Positions 23,205-30,039 of a DNA stretch of 41,417 bases are shown piece by piece (position 1 is the stretch's first letter; the number at the start of each line of letters is the position of its first letter). A model generated the notes under the pieces. It did no database searches and had not been told where the DNA came from. It was given only the letters and a program-made list of their open reading frames with translations. The stretch spans positions 1 through 41,417 of the forward strand of contig CAJTKA010000028.1 of the NCBI GenBank assembly GCA_910576815.1. The letters are read 5' to 3'. The translations under genes were made by a program, and so were the position numbers. Source of the DNA: an uncultured Lachnospiraceae bacterium (GTDB lineage: Bacteria > Bacillota > Clostridia > Lachnospirales > Lachnospiraceae).

Positions 23205-25172
23205 ATGAAAATCACATTAAAAGACGGTTCCTGTAAAGAATACGCGCAGGCGATGAGCATCTATGATATCGCCATGGATATTTCCGAGGGGCTGGCACGG
23301 GCGGCCTGCGCCGGGGAAGTGGACGGCAGGGTGGAGGATCTGCGCACGGTCATCGACAAAGACTGCAGCTTAAATATTCTCACGGCAAATGACCCGGAGG
23401 GGCTTAAGGTGGTCAGACACACGACTTCCCATGTGCTGGCGGAGGCGGTGAAGCGCCTGTTCCCGGAGGCGAAGGTGACCATCGGTCCCGCGATCGAGGA
23501 GGGCTTCTATTATGATTTTGACGCCGCACCTTTTTCCAGAGAAGATTTGGATAAGCTGGAAGCGGAGATGAAGAAGATCATCAAGGAGGGGCACAAGCTG
23601 GAGCGTTTCACCCTGCCCAGAGCTGAGGCAATCAAATACATGGAGGAGAGGAACGAGCCTTATAAGGTGGAGCTGATTCAGGATCTGCCGGAGGATGCAG
23701 AGATTTCCTTCTACGATCAGGGCGGTTTCGTCGATCTGTGTGCGGGACCTCATCTGATGAGCACAAAAAACATCAAGGCTTACAAACTGATTTCTTCTTC
23801 TATGGCATACTGGCGGGGTGACTCCAATAGGGCGCAGTTACAGCGTATTTACGGCACGGCTTTTCAGAAGAAAGAGGAGCTGGAGGCGTATCTGGAGCAC
23901 TTGGAAGATATCAAACGCCGCGACCACAATAAGCTGGGGCGCGAGATGGAGCTGTTTACCACGGTGGACGTGATCGGCCAGGGTCTGCCGCTGCTTTTGC
24001 CTAAGGGCACGAAGATGGTGATGAAGCTGCAGCGCTGGATCGAGGATCTGGAAGATAAGGAGTGGGGCTATGTGCGGACGAAGACCCCGCTGATGGCAAA
24101 GAGCGATCTTTACAAAATGTCCGGGCATTGGGATCACTATAAGGACGGCATGTTTGTGCTGGGAGACGAGGAAAAGGATAAGGAAGTGTTTGCGCTTCGC
24201 CCGATGACCTGTCCTTTCCAGTATTACTGCTATAAGAACACACAGCATTCCTATCGCGATCTGCCGATCCGTTACGGCGAGACGTCCACCCTTTTCAGAA
24301 ATGAGGATTCCGGCGAAATGCACGGACTGACCCGTGTGCGCCAGTTTACCATTTCCGAGGGACATTTGATCATGCGTCCCGATCAGATGGTGGATGAATT
24401 TAAGGGCTGTATCGCTTTGGCAAAATATGTTATGTCAACCTTGGGACTGTTGGATGATATCACCTGGCATCTGTCCAAGTGGGATCCCGAAAACCCGGAA
24501 AAATATATCGGCGAACCTGAGGTGTGGAATGAGACAGAGGAGCATATCCGCAACATTTTGATCGAGCTGGAGCTTCCTTTTACGGAGGATGTGGGCGAGG
24601 CTGCCTTTTACGGACCGAAGGTGGATATCAATGCAAAGAACGTGTATGGCAAGGAGGACACCATGATCACCATTCAGTGGGATGCCCTTCTGGCGGAGCA
24701 GTTCGACATGTACTTTATTGACCAGAACGGCGATAAAGTGCGGCCCGGCATCATTCACAGGACGTCTCTTGGCTGTTACGAGCGGACGCTGGCGTGGCTG
24801 ATTGAGAAGTATGCGGGCAAGTTCCCGACCTGGCTGTGCCCGGAGCAGGTGCGCGTGCTCACGATCTCCGAAAAGTATGACGATTACGCAGAGGAGATCA
24901 GGAAGGAACTTGCGCGAAATGATATCGACGTGACGGTGGATAACCGCTCCGAGAAGATCGGCTTCAAGATTCGCGAGGCGAGACTGCAAAAAGTGCCCTA
25001 CATGCTGGTGGTCGGCGCACAGGAGGCGGAGGATAAGACCGTTTCCGTCAGAAGCCGCTATGCAGGTGACGAGGGCGTGAAGCCTTTGCAGGAGTTTATC
25101 GACCAGATCTGCAAGGAGATCCGCACGAAGGAAATCCGCAAGGAGGAAGTGCAGGAGGAACAGAAGAAGTAA
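23205..25172 (+). CDS. thrS: Threonyl-tRNA synthetase
   Basis: The 655-residue class II synthetase charges tRNA-Thr. The N-terminal TGS domain (MKITLKDGSCKEYAQ) is followed by the editing domain with HTTSHVLAEAVKRLFPEA (zinc-type HxxxH region near residue 75), the catalytic core with motif 1 region, MTCPFQYYCYKN near residue 335, RYGETSTLFRNEDSGEMHGL (motif 2) near residue 364 and IIHRTSLGCYERTLAWLIEK (motif 3), and a C-terminal anticodon-binding domain. All are complete. ATG 23205 has GGAGG eight bases upstream; ATG 23202 or 23190 would also be in frame. It is controlled by the T-box at 22325 and sits behind a second structured leader. An unrelated glycosyltransferase-like gene follows after 10 bases. 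Confidence 0.97.
   Translation: MKITLKDGSCKEYAQAMSIYDIAMDISEGLARAACAGEVDGRVEDLRTVIDKDCSLNILTANDPEGLKVVRHTTSHVLAEAVKRLFPEAKVTIGPAIEEGFYYDFDAAPFSREDLDKLEAEMKKIIKEGHKLERFTLPRAEAIKYMEERNEPYKVELIQDLPEDAEISFYDQGGFVDLCAGPHLMSTKNIKAYKLISSSMAYWRGDSNRAQLQRIYGTAFQKKEELEAYLEHLEDIKRRDHNKLGREMELFTTVDVIGQGLPLLLPKGTKMVMKLQRWIEDLEDKEWGYVRTKTPLMAKSDLYKMSGHWDHYKDGMFVLGDEEKDKEVFALRPMTCPFQYYCYKNTQHSYRDLPIRYGETSTLFRNEDSGEMHGLTRVRQFTISEGHLIMRPDQMVDEFKGCIALAKYVMSTLGLLDDITWHLSKWDPENPEKYIGEPEVWNETEEHIRNILIELELPFTEDVGEAAFYGPKVDINAKNVYGKEDTMITIQWDALLAEQFDMYFIDQNGDKVRPGIIHRTSLGCYERTLAWLIEKYAGKFPTWLCPEQVRVLTISEKYDDYAEEIRKELARNDIDVTVDNRSEKIGFKIREARLQKVPYMLVVGAQEAEDKTVSVRSRYAGDEGVKPLQEFIDQICKEIRTKEIRKEEVQEEQKK
24429..24440 (+). 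promoter_or_regulatory. XerD-half-like motif, variant
   Basis: GTTATGTCAACC inside thrS, same variant as the two in beta-mannosidase but opposite orientation. It encodes the ordinary ThrRS segment YVMSTL, so it could be chance. Confidence 0.25.
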
Positions 25173-25182
25173 AGGAAACTAT

Positions 25183-27015
25183 ATGGAAAAGAAACTGAAA
25201 TGTTCGGGCAGGGAGATCGTAGCATTTCTCCTGCTCGGACTCAGCCTCATCATGCTTGGCAAAAGCGTGATGCTGTGCTTTAGCAATGATATCTGGTATG
25301 ATGAACTGTTCACCGTGGGGCTTGCAGAACACTCCTACGGTGAATTGGTTCGCCTTACAGCGGCAGACGTACATCCGCCGCTGTATTATTGTATGGTCAA
25401 GTTGTTTGCGGACTTATGTAAACTAATTATACCGGGAGCGGGAACGGTCATTCCGGCGAAGATCGTGTCGGTGCTGCCTTATTTTATTCTGTTGGTCTAT
25501 GCGGTCACTTTGATCAGGAAGCGGTTCGGCCTGTTTGTGGGCGGGCTGTTTCTATTCTGCGTGGCAGCAATGCCTCAGCTTTCTGCTTATACGGTGGAGA
25601 TGCGGATGTATGGCTGGGCGCTGCTGTTTGTGACGGCGGCATTTCTGCACGCGTATACACTTGTGGAAAATTATGTAAACCGCGGAACAGGAGTAGACAA
25701 GATGAGAGCGGGCGAGGCAGATGCAGTGGGGGCGGAAGCCGGAGCGGGAGGGCCTGTTTTGGCGGACGATGCAGCCAAGCGGCGGCGGAAACGTGCCCAT
25801 GCCCTCAATGCTGCGGCCTTTGTTCTGTACGGCTTGGCGGCTGCCTACACTCAGTATTTTGCCTGTGTGGCGGTGATGATGGTCTACCTCTGTCTGCTGC
25901 TTGCCTTTTTGTTTCAGGACAGGCGGCGGATCAAAGAATGGTTTTTTTATGTGGCAGTATCCGTGATCTGTTATGTGCCATGGCTTTTCGCGCTGGCAGG
26001 ACAGCTAATTGCGGTCAGTGAGAATTATTGGATTCTGCCGTTATCGTGGCGGTCGCTCGGCGGGTGTGTGAAATTTCTGATGAAGCCTGCCTTTGCCAAT
26101 GAGACGTTGAACACGGTTCTGGCGGTGATTTTGTTTGCCGCTTATGTCGGATTGTGGTGTCGATGGCTGTTAAAACTCTACCATTACAGTAGAGAAAAAA
26201 AGAAAAACGGCGAAAATATAGGGAATAGGGAAAAGAGCAAGAGCCTTGCAGAGCGAGAAAGTTTGGCAGTGTCATGCAGCGAGGATGAAGAGGGAGGGGC
26301 ATCGCGATTTTGGCTGGCCACGGCGGGCATCGCTGTTCTGGCAGGATTGGTGGCGTTCGGGTTTGCAGCCTCGTTTTTGATCCGCCCGATTTTTGTGTAT
26401 CGGTATATGATACCCGCGGCAGGGTGTTTCTGGCTGGGATTCGCACTCTGTCTGAATGAGACATTATGTAAACTGAAGACAATAATAAGGGCAGATGAAA
26501 ATATTGGTGCGGTCAATGGAAAGTTATGTAAACTTAAGGCGATGCACAGTGCCGTCGGTGTCGCCCTCACGCTTCTCGTTGTCATAATCGGTCTGCGCGA
26601 CTACCGCGCATTCATGGGCGAGGAGGAATATAAGATCCGCCTGATGGCGGAGACGGAAAAGGCGCTTGCCATGATCGGCCCGCAGGACAGCGTACTCTAC
26701 AATTTCGATCAGGTGCAGGCGGTGACAGGGTATTATCTGCCGCGGACGGTGGAACGCTTTTTGTGGTGCGCGGAAGGGGAGAAGCTGATTCAGGAGATCA
26801 CCTCGCCCTGCGGTACGGTGGAGGATGTGGAAGATCTCAGAGAAATGCTTGATACGGCGGGAGAGGAAGACAGGGAAAAAAATGTATGGTTTATCGGCAG
26901 TTTTAACAGCCGGGAGGACATTGTGTCTGAGTGGCGGGAGGCAGGACTGAACGTGGAAGAAAAGGGGAGTTTTTTGCTGGAACGATATTGGTTCAATTTG
27001 TATAAAATTTCATAG
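25183..27015 (+). CDS. Polytopic membrane glycosyltransferase-like protein (GT39/ArnT-like)
   Basis: The 610-residue protein has about ten to twelve hydrophobic segments. The first extracytoplasmic loop contains NDIWYDELFTVGLAEHSYGE followed by DVHPPLYYCMVKLF, the acidic/HPPLYY signature of the protein-mannosyltransferase/ArnT (GT-C) superfamily, which moves sugars from polyprenyl-phosphate carriers. A polar C-terminal part of about 130 residues follows the last helix. Three polar stretches look inserted: about residues 165-205 (EADAVGAEAGAGGP, KRRRKR), 335-370 (SREKKKNGENIGNREKSK) and 425-455. Four XerD-half-like motifs lie in this gene, at 25414, 25671, 26464 and 26523, three of them encoding LCKL. 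ATG 25183 follows AAAGGAAAC, 10 bases after thrS, so it belongs to that operon. Confidence 0.78.
   Translation: MEKKLKCSGREIVAFLLLGLSLIMLGKSVMLCFSNDIWYDELFTVGLAEHSYGELVRLTAADVHPPLYYCMVKLFADLCKLIIPGAGTVIPAKIVSVLPYFILLVYAVTLIRKRFGLFVGGLFLFCVAAMPQLSAYTVEMRMYGWALLFVTAAFLHAYTLVENYVNRGTGVDKMRAGEADAVGAEAGAGGPVLADDAAKRRRKRAHALNAAAFVLYGLAAAYTQYFACVAVMMVYLCLLLAFLFQDRRRIKEWFFYVAVSVICYVPWLFALAGQLIAVSENYWILPLSWRSLGGCVKFLMKPAFANETLNTVLAVILFAAYVGLWCRWLLKLYHYSREKKKNGENIGNREKSKSLAERESLAVSCSEDEEGGASRFWLATAGIAVLAGLVAFGFAASFLIRPIFVYRYMIPAAGCFWLGFALCLNETLCKLKTIIRADENIGAVNGKLCKLKAMHSAVGVALTLLVVIIGLRDYRAFMGEEEYKIRLMAETEKALAMIGPQDSVLYNFDQVQAVTGYYLPRTVERFLWCAEGEKLIQEITSPCGTVEDVEDLREMLDTAGEEDREKNVWFIGSFNSREDIVSEWREAGLNVEEKGSFLLERYWFNLYKIS
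25414..25424 (+). promoter_or_regulatory. XerD-half-like motif, exact copy 4
   Basis: TTATGTAAACT, encoding LCKL in the GT39-like gene. Confidence 0.48.
25671..25681 (+). promoter_or_regulatory. XerD-half-like motif, near-exact
   Basis: TTATGTAAACC in the GT39-like gene, at the edge of the Ala/Gly/Glu-rich insert. Confidence 0.4.
26464..26474 (+). promoter_or_regulatory. XerD-half-like motif, exact copy 5
   Basis: TTATGTAAACT in the GT39-like gene, encoding LCKLK; 60 bases (20 codons) before copy 6, which encodes the same peptide. Confidence 0.5.
26523..26534 (+). promoter_or_regulatory. XerD-half-like motif, exact copy 6
   Basis: GTTATGTAAACT in the GT39-like gene, again encoding LCKLK. 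Confidence 0.5.
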
Positions 27016-27050
27016 ATCCGCTCATACTATCTGATGACAAGTCACTCAGA

Positions 27051-27196
27051 TAGGAGGACAGATTGAAAAATCACACTGATGTGCTGATTTTTCAATCGAG
27101 AGTTTGCGTCGGAGCCACAAACTCGGAATCGCATCCGAGAATTTGAAATTCTCGGAGCGTGTCTTCGCAAAAAACTGCTCCGACATGGAGGTAGAT
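27051..27196 (+). repeat. Structured leader element, copy 2 (before DUF1540 gene)
   Basis: Same element as 23058-23204. Hairpin 1: GATTGAAAAATCA-CAC-TGAT-GTG-C-TGATTTTTCAATC (27061-27097). Hairpin 2: GAGTTT/AAACTC. Hairpin 3: CCGAGAATT/AATTCTCGG. Then GCAAAAAACTGCTCC and ATGGAGG, the ribosome site of the next gene. It starts with AGGAGGACAGATT, as copy 1 does. Confidence 0.72.
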
Positions 27197-27511
27197 ATGG
27201 CGGAATTAAAATGTGGTGTGGAGAACTGTAGTTACAATCAGGAACATTATTGCTGTAAGGGCGATATCATGGTGGGAGGCACCCATGCCTGCGACTGTGA
27301 TGGCACTTGCTGCGAGAGCTTTTCCCAGAGGCGGGACGACGCTTATGTGAGTTCTTTGGAACATCCCTGCCGCACGATCAGCATCGACTGCGAGGCAGAA
27401 AAGTGTGTGTATAACTCGAACTATAAGTGTCATGCGGAGCATGTGGACATCAGAGGCTGCGGCGCCTGCGACTGCAGACAGACCCAGTGTGCGACCTTCC
27501 GCGAGGCGTAG
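27197..27511 (+). CDS. DUF1540 cysteine-rich protein (two domains)
   Basis: The 104-residue protein holds two DUF1540 units, MAELKCGVENCSYNQEHYC (about residues 1-45) and ISIDCEAEKCVYNSNYKC (about residues 58-102), each with the CxxxxCxYN...C.A..I...G pattern and about eight cysteines. Such proteins are common in Clostridia and are thought to bind metal; the function is not known. ATG 27197 follows ATGGAGGTAG. A longer in-frame reading from 27104 would run through the structured leader and is rejected. The leader at 27051 is shared with thrS, which hints at a common regulatory input. It is separated from the GT39-like gene upstream by that leader and no obvious promoter, so cotranscription is possible. 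Confidence 0.88.
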   Translation: MAELKCGVENCSYNQEHYCCKGDIMVGGTHACDCDGTCCESFSQRRDDAYVSSLEHPCRTISIDCEAEKCVYNSNYKCHAEHVDIRGCGACDCRQTQCATFREA

Positions 27512-27583
27512 GGCTTTTGGCGTCTGTCTGCGAAATAGGAGGGGCAGCGTGAGCGTAAGCAGCCGGTATCTATAAGAAGGGCG

Positions 27584-27612
27584 TTGCCAGTTTTGGAATT
27601 TTATATTACAAT
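27584..27612 (+). promoter_or_regulatory. Promoter of the lipoprotein gene
   Basis: TTGCCA at 27584-27589 and TACAAT at 27607-27612 with a 17-base spacer. A 5' leader of about 130 bases would follow. Confidence 0.6.
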
Positions 27613-27621
27613 GATACCGTT

Positions 27622-27736
27622 GGACGCAGGCCGTTTGGCTTGCGTCCTGCGGTAGGGTGAAAAGAAGTTCTGGCTTGGAGAATGCCCTAAATACGGCATT
27701 CTTCGCATTGATTTCGAAATCGGGTTTTAGAAACCA
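27622..27736 (+). other. Hairpin-rich 5' leader
   Basis: Four stem-loops follow in order: GGACGCA-GCC/GGC-TGCGTCC (27622-27647), GAATGCC/GGCATTC (27681-27702), GATTTCGAAATC (27711-27722) and GGTTT/AAACC (27724-27736). The series ends just before the ribosome site of the lipoprotein gene. None has a terminator T-run. Confidence 0.55.
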
Positions 27737-27751
27737 TAGGAAGGAAAACGG

Positions 27752-28543
27752 ATGGTGAAAGGGAAACGGATCGGGCCCCTGCTTTTGACTGCGGCGCTTT
27801 TATTTGCGGGCTGCGGCGAGGAGGCTGTACATACAAGCGCACAGGCGGAGAATGCGGAAGTAAGCGCGGAGCCGACAGATGAGAATGCGGAGGAAAGTGC
27901 GGAGCCGACAGGTGAGAAGACAGAGGAAGGCGCAGAGTCCGCAGATGAGGCCGGCGGCGCACGGAGCGTCGAGACGGCAGAAAATGCAGATGCACAGGCC
28001 GTTGCAGAGAGCGGCTTTATGGCGCCGTTGGAGATGGATGAGACACTGCGCACGGAGCTGACGGAGGAACTGCTTGAGGAGAATGAGATGGACACTTCCG
28101 TGGTGGAGAGCGCGCTTGTGACGAAAGGGTGCAGTTTTACTTTGCCGGAAGCTTTTTCAGAGTCTGAGGATATTCAGGGGATGTATGTGACAAAGCGATA
28201 TCCGATAGATGCTTCTACGATATATTATGTGGCGCTGGGCAAGGATGTGGCGCTGCAGCTGATGACGGAGGAAACCTTTAAGGCGCAGGCGGAGGAAAAT
28301 TTTGAAAAAGCCTATGGAGAAGAAATCGAGGTAGCTATTGACAGCTTTGAGAGGATCAAGATAGACGGCTGCCCGGCATTCCGTATCCTCTGCCATTATC
28401 AGGTGGGAGACATCGAAATGACGCAGCTTGAATATGCGATCAATGCGGATAAAAGTTATGTGATCACTTATTCGCAGACCGAAGATTATGATCGTATGGA
28501 GGAGTACGAAGCGAGCGCGGAAACCATTCGGCTGGAATTTTAA
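27752..28543 (+). CDS. Lipoprotein of unknown function
   Basis: The 263-residue protein has a lipoprotein signal (GPLLLTAALLFAGC, lipidated Cys near residue 20), then about 65 residues of Glu/Ala/Ser-rich low-complexity linker with near-repeats of SAEPTDENAEE, and a globular domain of about 165 residues with GCSFTLPEAFSESEDIQGMY and FERIKIDGCPAFRILCHYQV. The second part looks like a small alpha/beta surface domain seen in Lachnospiraceae lipoproteins, but I cannot name it. It should be anchored on the outer face of the membrane. ATG 27752 follows AGGAAGGAAA. It has its own promoter and hairpin-rich leader, and sits between thrS-linked genes and the infC operon. Confidence 0.8.
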   Translation: MVKGKRIGPLLLTAALLFAGCGEEAVHTSAQAENAEVSAEPTDENAEESAEPTGEKTEEGAESADEAGGARSVETAENADAQAVAESGFMAPLEMDETLRTELTEELLEENEMDTSVVESALVTKGCSFTLPEAFSESEDIQGMYVTKRYPIDASTIYYVALGKDVALQLMTEETFKAQAEENFEKAYGEEIEVAIDSFERIKIDGCPAFRILCHYQVGDIEMTQLEYAINADKSYVITYSQTEDYDRMEEYEASAETIRLEF

Positions 28544-28571
28544 ACAAAGCCCCGCTTGGCAAAAATAATTC

Positions 28572-28600
28572 TTGACAGTACTTTTTTCCTGTGTTATAGT
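28572..28600 (+). promoter_or_regulatory. Promoter of the infC-rpmI-rplT operon
   Basis: TTGACA at 28572-28577 and TATAGT at 28595-28600, 17 bases apart, with TGT extended -10: the best promoter in the window. Confidence 0.82.
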
Positions 28601-28606
28601 GTCACT

Positions 28607-28790
28607 TGTGTGAAGGCACAGACAGAAAGCAGAGTATCTACTCTCACCTTGCAACAATCGGGTTCGCAAGCGTTCATAACCGCATAGCCGTCAGAAAACG
28701 GTGCTTTTGTGCGGATGTTTATGGATTGGGTGGATAGCTGTGCTGTCCGCCGTTTTTGTTATATTAGTTTTCCTATGGGAGGGTAAAAAG
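28607..28790 (+). ncRNA. L20-type leader of the infC operon
   Basis: About 180 bases of leader precede infC. GAGTATCTACTC near 28631 is a hairpin, and GGTGGATAGC pairs with GCTGTCCGCC (G-U pairs included) near 28730-28752 and is followed by GTTTTTG, forming a terminator. Position and layout match the Firmicute leaders in which ribosomal protein L20 binds and causes early termination. The assignment rests on position and the terminator, not on a covariance search. Confidence 0.65.
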
Positions 28791-29297
28791 ATTAGCGACT
28801 TATTTATCAACGAGCAAATCAGAGACAGAGAGGTACGAGTGATCGGTGTGGACGGCGAGCAGCTTGGCGTCATGCCGACAAAGGATGCGATGAAGCTTGC
28901 GGAGGAGGCCGGTGTGGACCTGGTCAAGATCGCGCCCACGGCCAAGCCGCCTGTGTGTAAGATCGTGGACTATGGAAAGTTTAAGTACGAGCAGTCCCGC
29001 AAAGACAAGGAAGCAAGGAAGAAGCAGAAGATCGTAGAGATCAAGGAGATTCGCCTTTCTCCCAACATTGACACCAATGACTTAAATACCAAGGTGAATG
29101 CTGCCAGAAAATTCATCAGTAAGGGTGACAGGGTAAAGGTGACGCTGCGTTTCAGAGGCCGCGAGATGGCACATATGAACACCAGCAAGCACATCCTTGA
29201 CGATTTTGCCGAAGCACTTTCCGACATCGCGGTGGTGGATAAAGCACCGAAGGTGGAAGGCAGGACTATGACTATGTTTTTGGCTGAGAAGCGATAG
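28791..29297 (+). CDS. infC: Translation initiation factor IF-3
   Basis: The 168-residue protein binds the 30S subunit, checks the start codon and keeps subunits apart. The N-terminal domain starts ISDLFINEQIRDREVRVIG and the C-terminal domain carries the family signature KVTLRFRGREMAH near residue 113. The start is most likely the ATT at 28791: GGGAGGG lies seven bases upstream, the encoded peptide begins exactly where IF-3 proteins begin, and no ATG, GTG or TTG lies in frame nearby. A longer reading from 28701 would run through the leader terminator and a spurious hydrophobic stretch. Rare AUU starts are a known self-regulation device of infC. It is followed by rpmI and rplT. Confidence 0.96.
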   Translation: MSDLFINEQIRDREVRVIGVDGEQLGVMPTKDAMKLAEEAGVDLVKIAPTAKPPVCKIVDYGKFKYEQSRKDKEARKKQKIVEIKEIRLSPNIDTNDLNTKVNAARKFISKGDRVKVTLRFRGREMAHMNTSKHILDDFAEALSDIAVVDKAPKVEGRTMTMFLAEKR

Positions 29298-29372
29298 CCT
29301 CACAGTTAAAATATAGAAGGGATCCGGATGGATCGCCCGCTACAGCAATAAAAATACAGGAGGAACAATAAA

Positions 29373-29570
29373 ATGCCGAAAATGAAAACCAGCAGGTCTG
29401 CTGCAAAACGTTTCAAGGTGACCGGAACGGGTAAGTTAAAGAGAAATAAAGCGTACAGACGCCATATCTTAACCAAGAAAACAACCAAGAATAAGAGAAA
29501 TCTCAGAAAGCCGGCAATGACAGATGCAACGAATGTAAAGAATATGAAGAAGATCTTGCCTTATCTGTAA
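29373..29570 (+). CDS. rpmI: Ribosomal protein bL35
   Basis: The 65-residue basic protein starts MPKMKTSRSAAKRFKVTGTG and contains the conserved RRHILTKKTTKNKRNLRK stretch, so it is a complete bL35 of the large ribosomal subunit. ATG 29373 follows AGGAGGAAC. It lies 75 bases after infC and 34 bases before rplT, in the universal infC-rpmI-rplT order. Confidence 0.97.
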   Translation: MPKMKTSRSAAKRFKVTGTGKLKRNKAYRRHILTKKTTKNKRNLRKPAMTDATNVKNMKKILPYL

Positions 29571-29604
29571 GGCCGAGAGATTATGAAATTAGGAGGAAAA
29601 AGAC

Positions 29605-29961
29605 ATGGCAAGAATAAAGGGCGGTATGAACGCCAAAAAGAAACATAACAGAGTATTAAAACTTGCGAAGGGATACAGAGGCGCAAGATCAAAACAGTAT
29701 AGAGTGGCAAAGCAGTCCGTGATGCGGGCGCTGGCTTCCTCTTATGCGGGCAGAAAAGAGAGAAAGCGTCAGTTCAGACAGCTTTGGATCGCCAGAATCA
29801 ATGCGGCGGCAAGGATGAACGGTCTTTCCTACAGCAGATTTATGTTTGGCCTGAAGAATGCAGGCGTTGACATGAACAGAAAGATGCTTGCGGAGATGGC
29901 AGTGAATGATGCGGCAGGCTTCACTACGCTTGCTGAGTTGGCAAAGGCAAATCAAAAGTAA
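29605..29961 (+). CDS. rplT: Ribosomal protein bL20
   Basis: The 118-residue protein starts MARIKGGMNAKKKHNRVLKL and carries the typical GYRGARSKQYRVAKQSVMRA and LWIARINAAARMNGLSYSRF segments. bL20 binds 23S rRNA early in 50S assembly and, in Firmicutes, represses its own operon by binding the leader upstream of infC. ATG 29605 follows AGGAGGAAA. A hairpin at 29972 closes the operon. Confidence 0.98.
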   Translation: MARIKGGMNAKKKHNRVLKLAKGYRGARSKQYRVAKQSVMRALASSYAGRKERKRQFRQLWIARINAAARMNGLSYSRFMFGLKNAGVDMNRKMLAEMAVNDAAGFTTLAELAKANQK

Positions 29962-29971
29962 GGAAAATGAT

Positions 29972-30003
29972 GGGGCATGGTGTTAAAAACCATGTCCCCT
30001 TCT
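29972..30003 (+). terminator. Terminator of the infC operon
   Basis: GGGGCATGGT pairs with ACCATGTCCCC across a short A/T loop; the T-run after it is weak (TTCTGCTT), so readthrough into pepD is possible. Confidence 0.55.
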
Positions 30004-30039
30004 GCTTATGCGGATAAAAAGGATACAGGAGGGTTTATC

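Noticed and set aside
28701..28790. N-terminal extension of infC (MLLCGCLWIGWIAV...)
   Set aside because: This stretch is the leader terminator hairpin; IF-3 proteins begin at the ISDLFINEQ residues.
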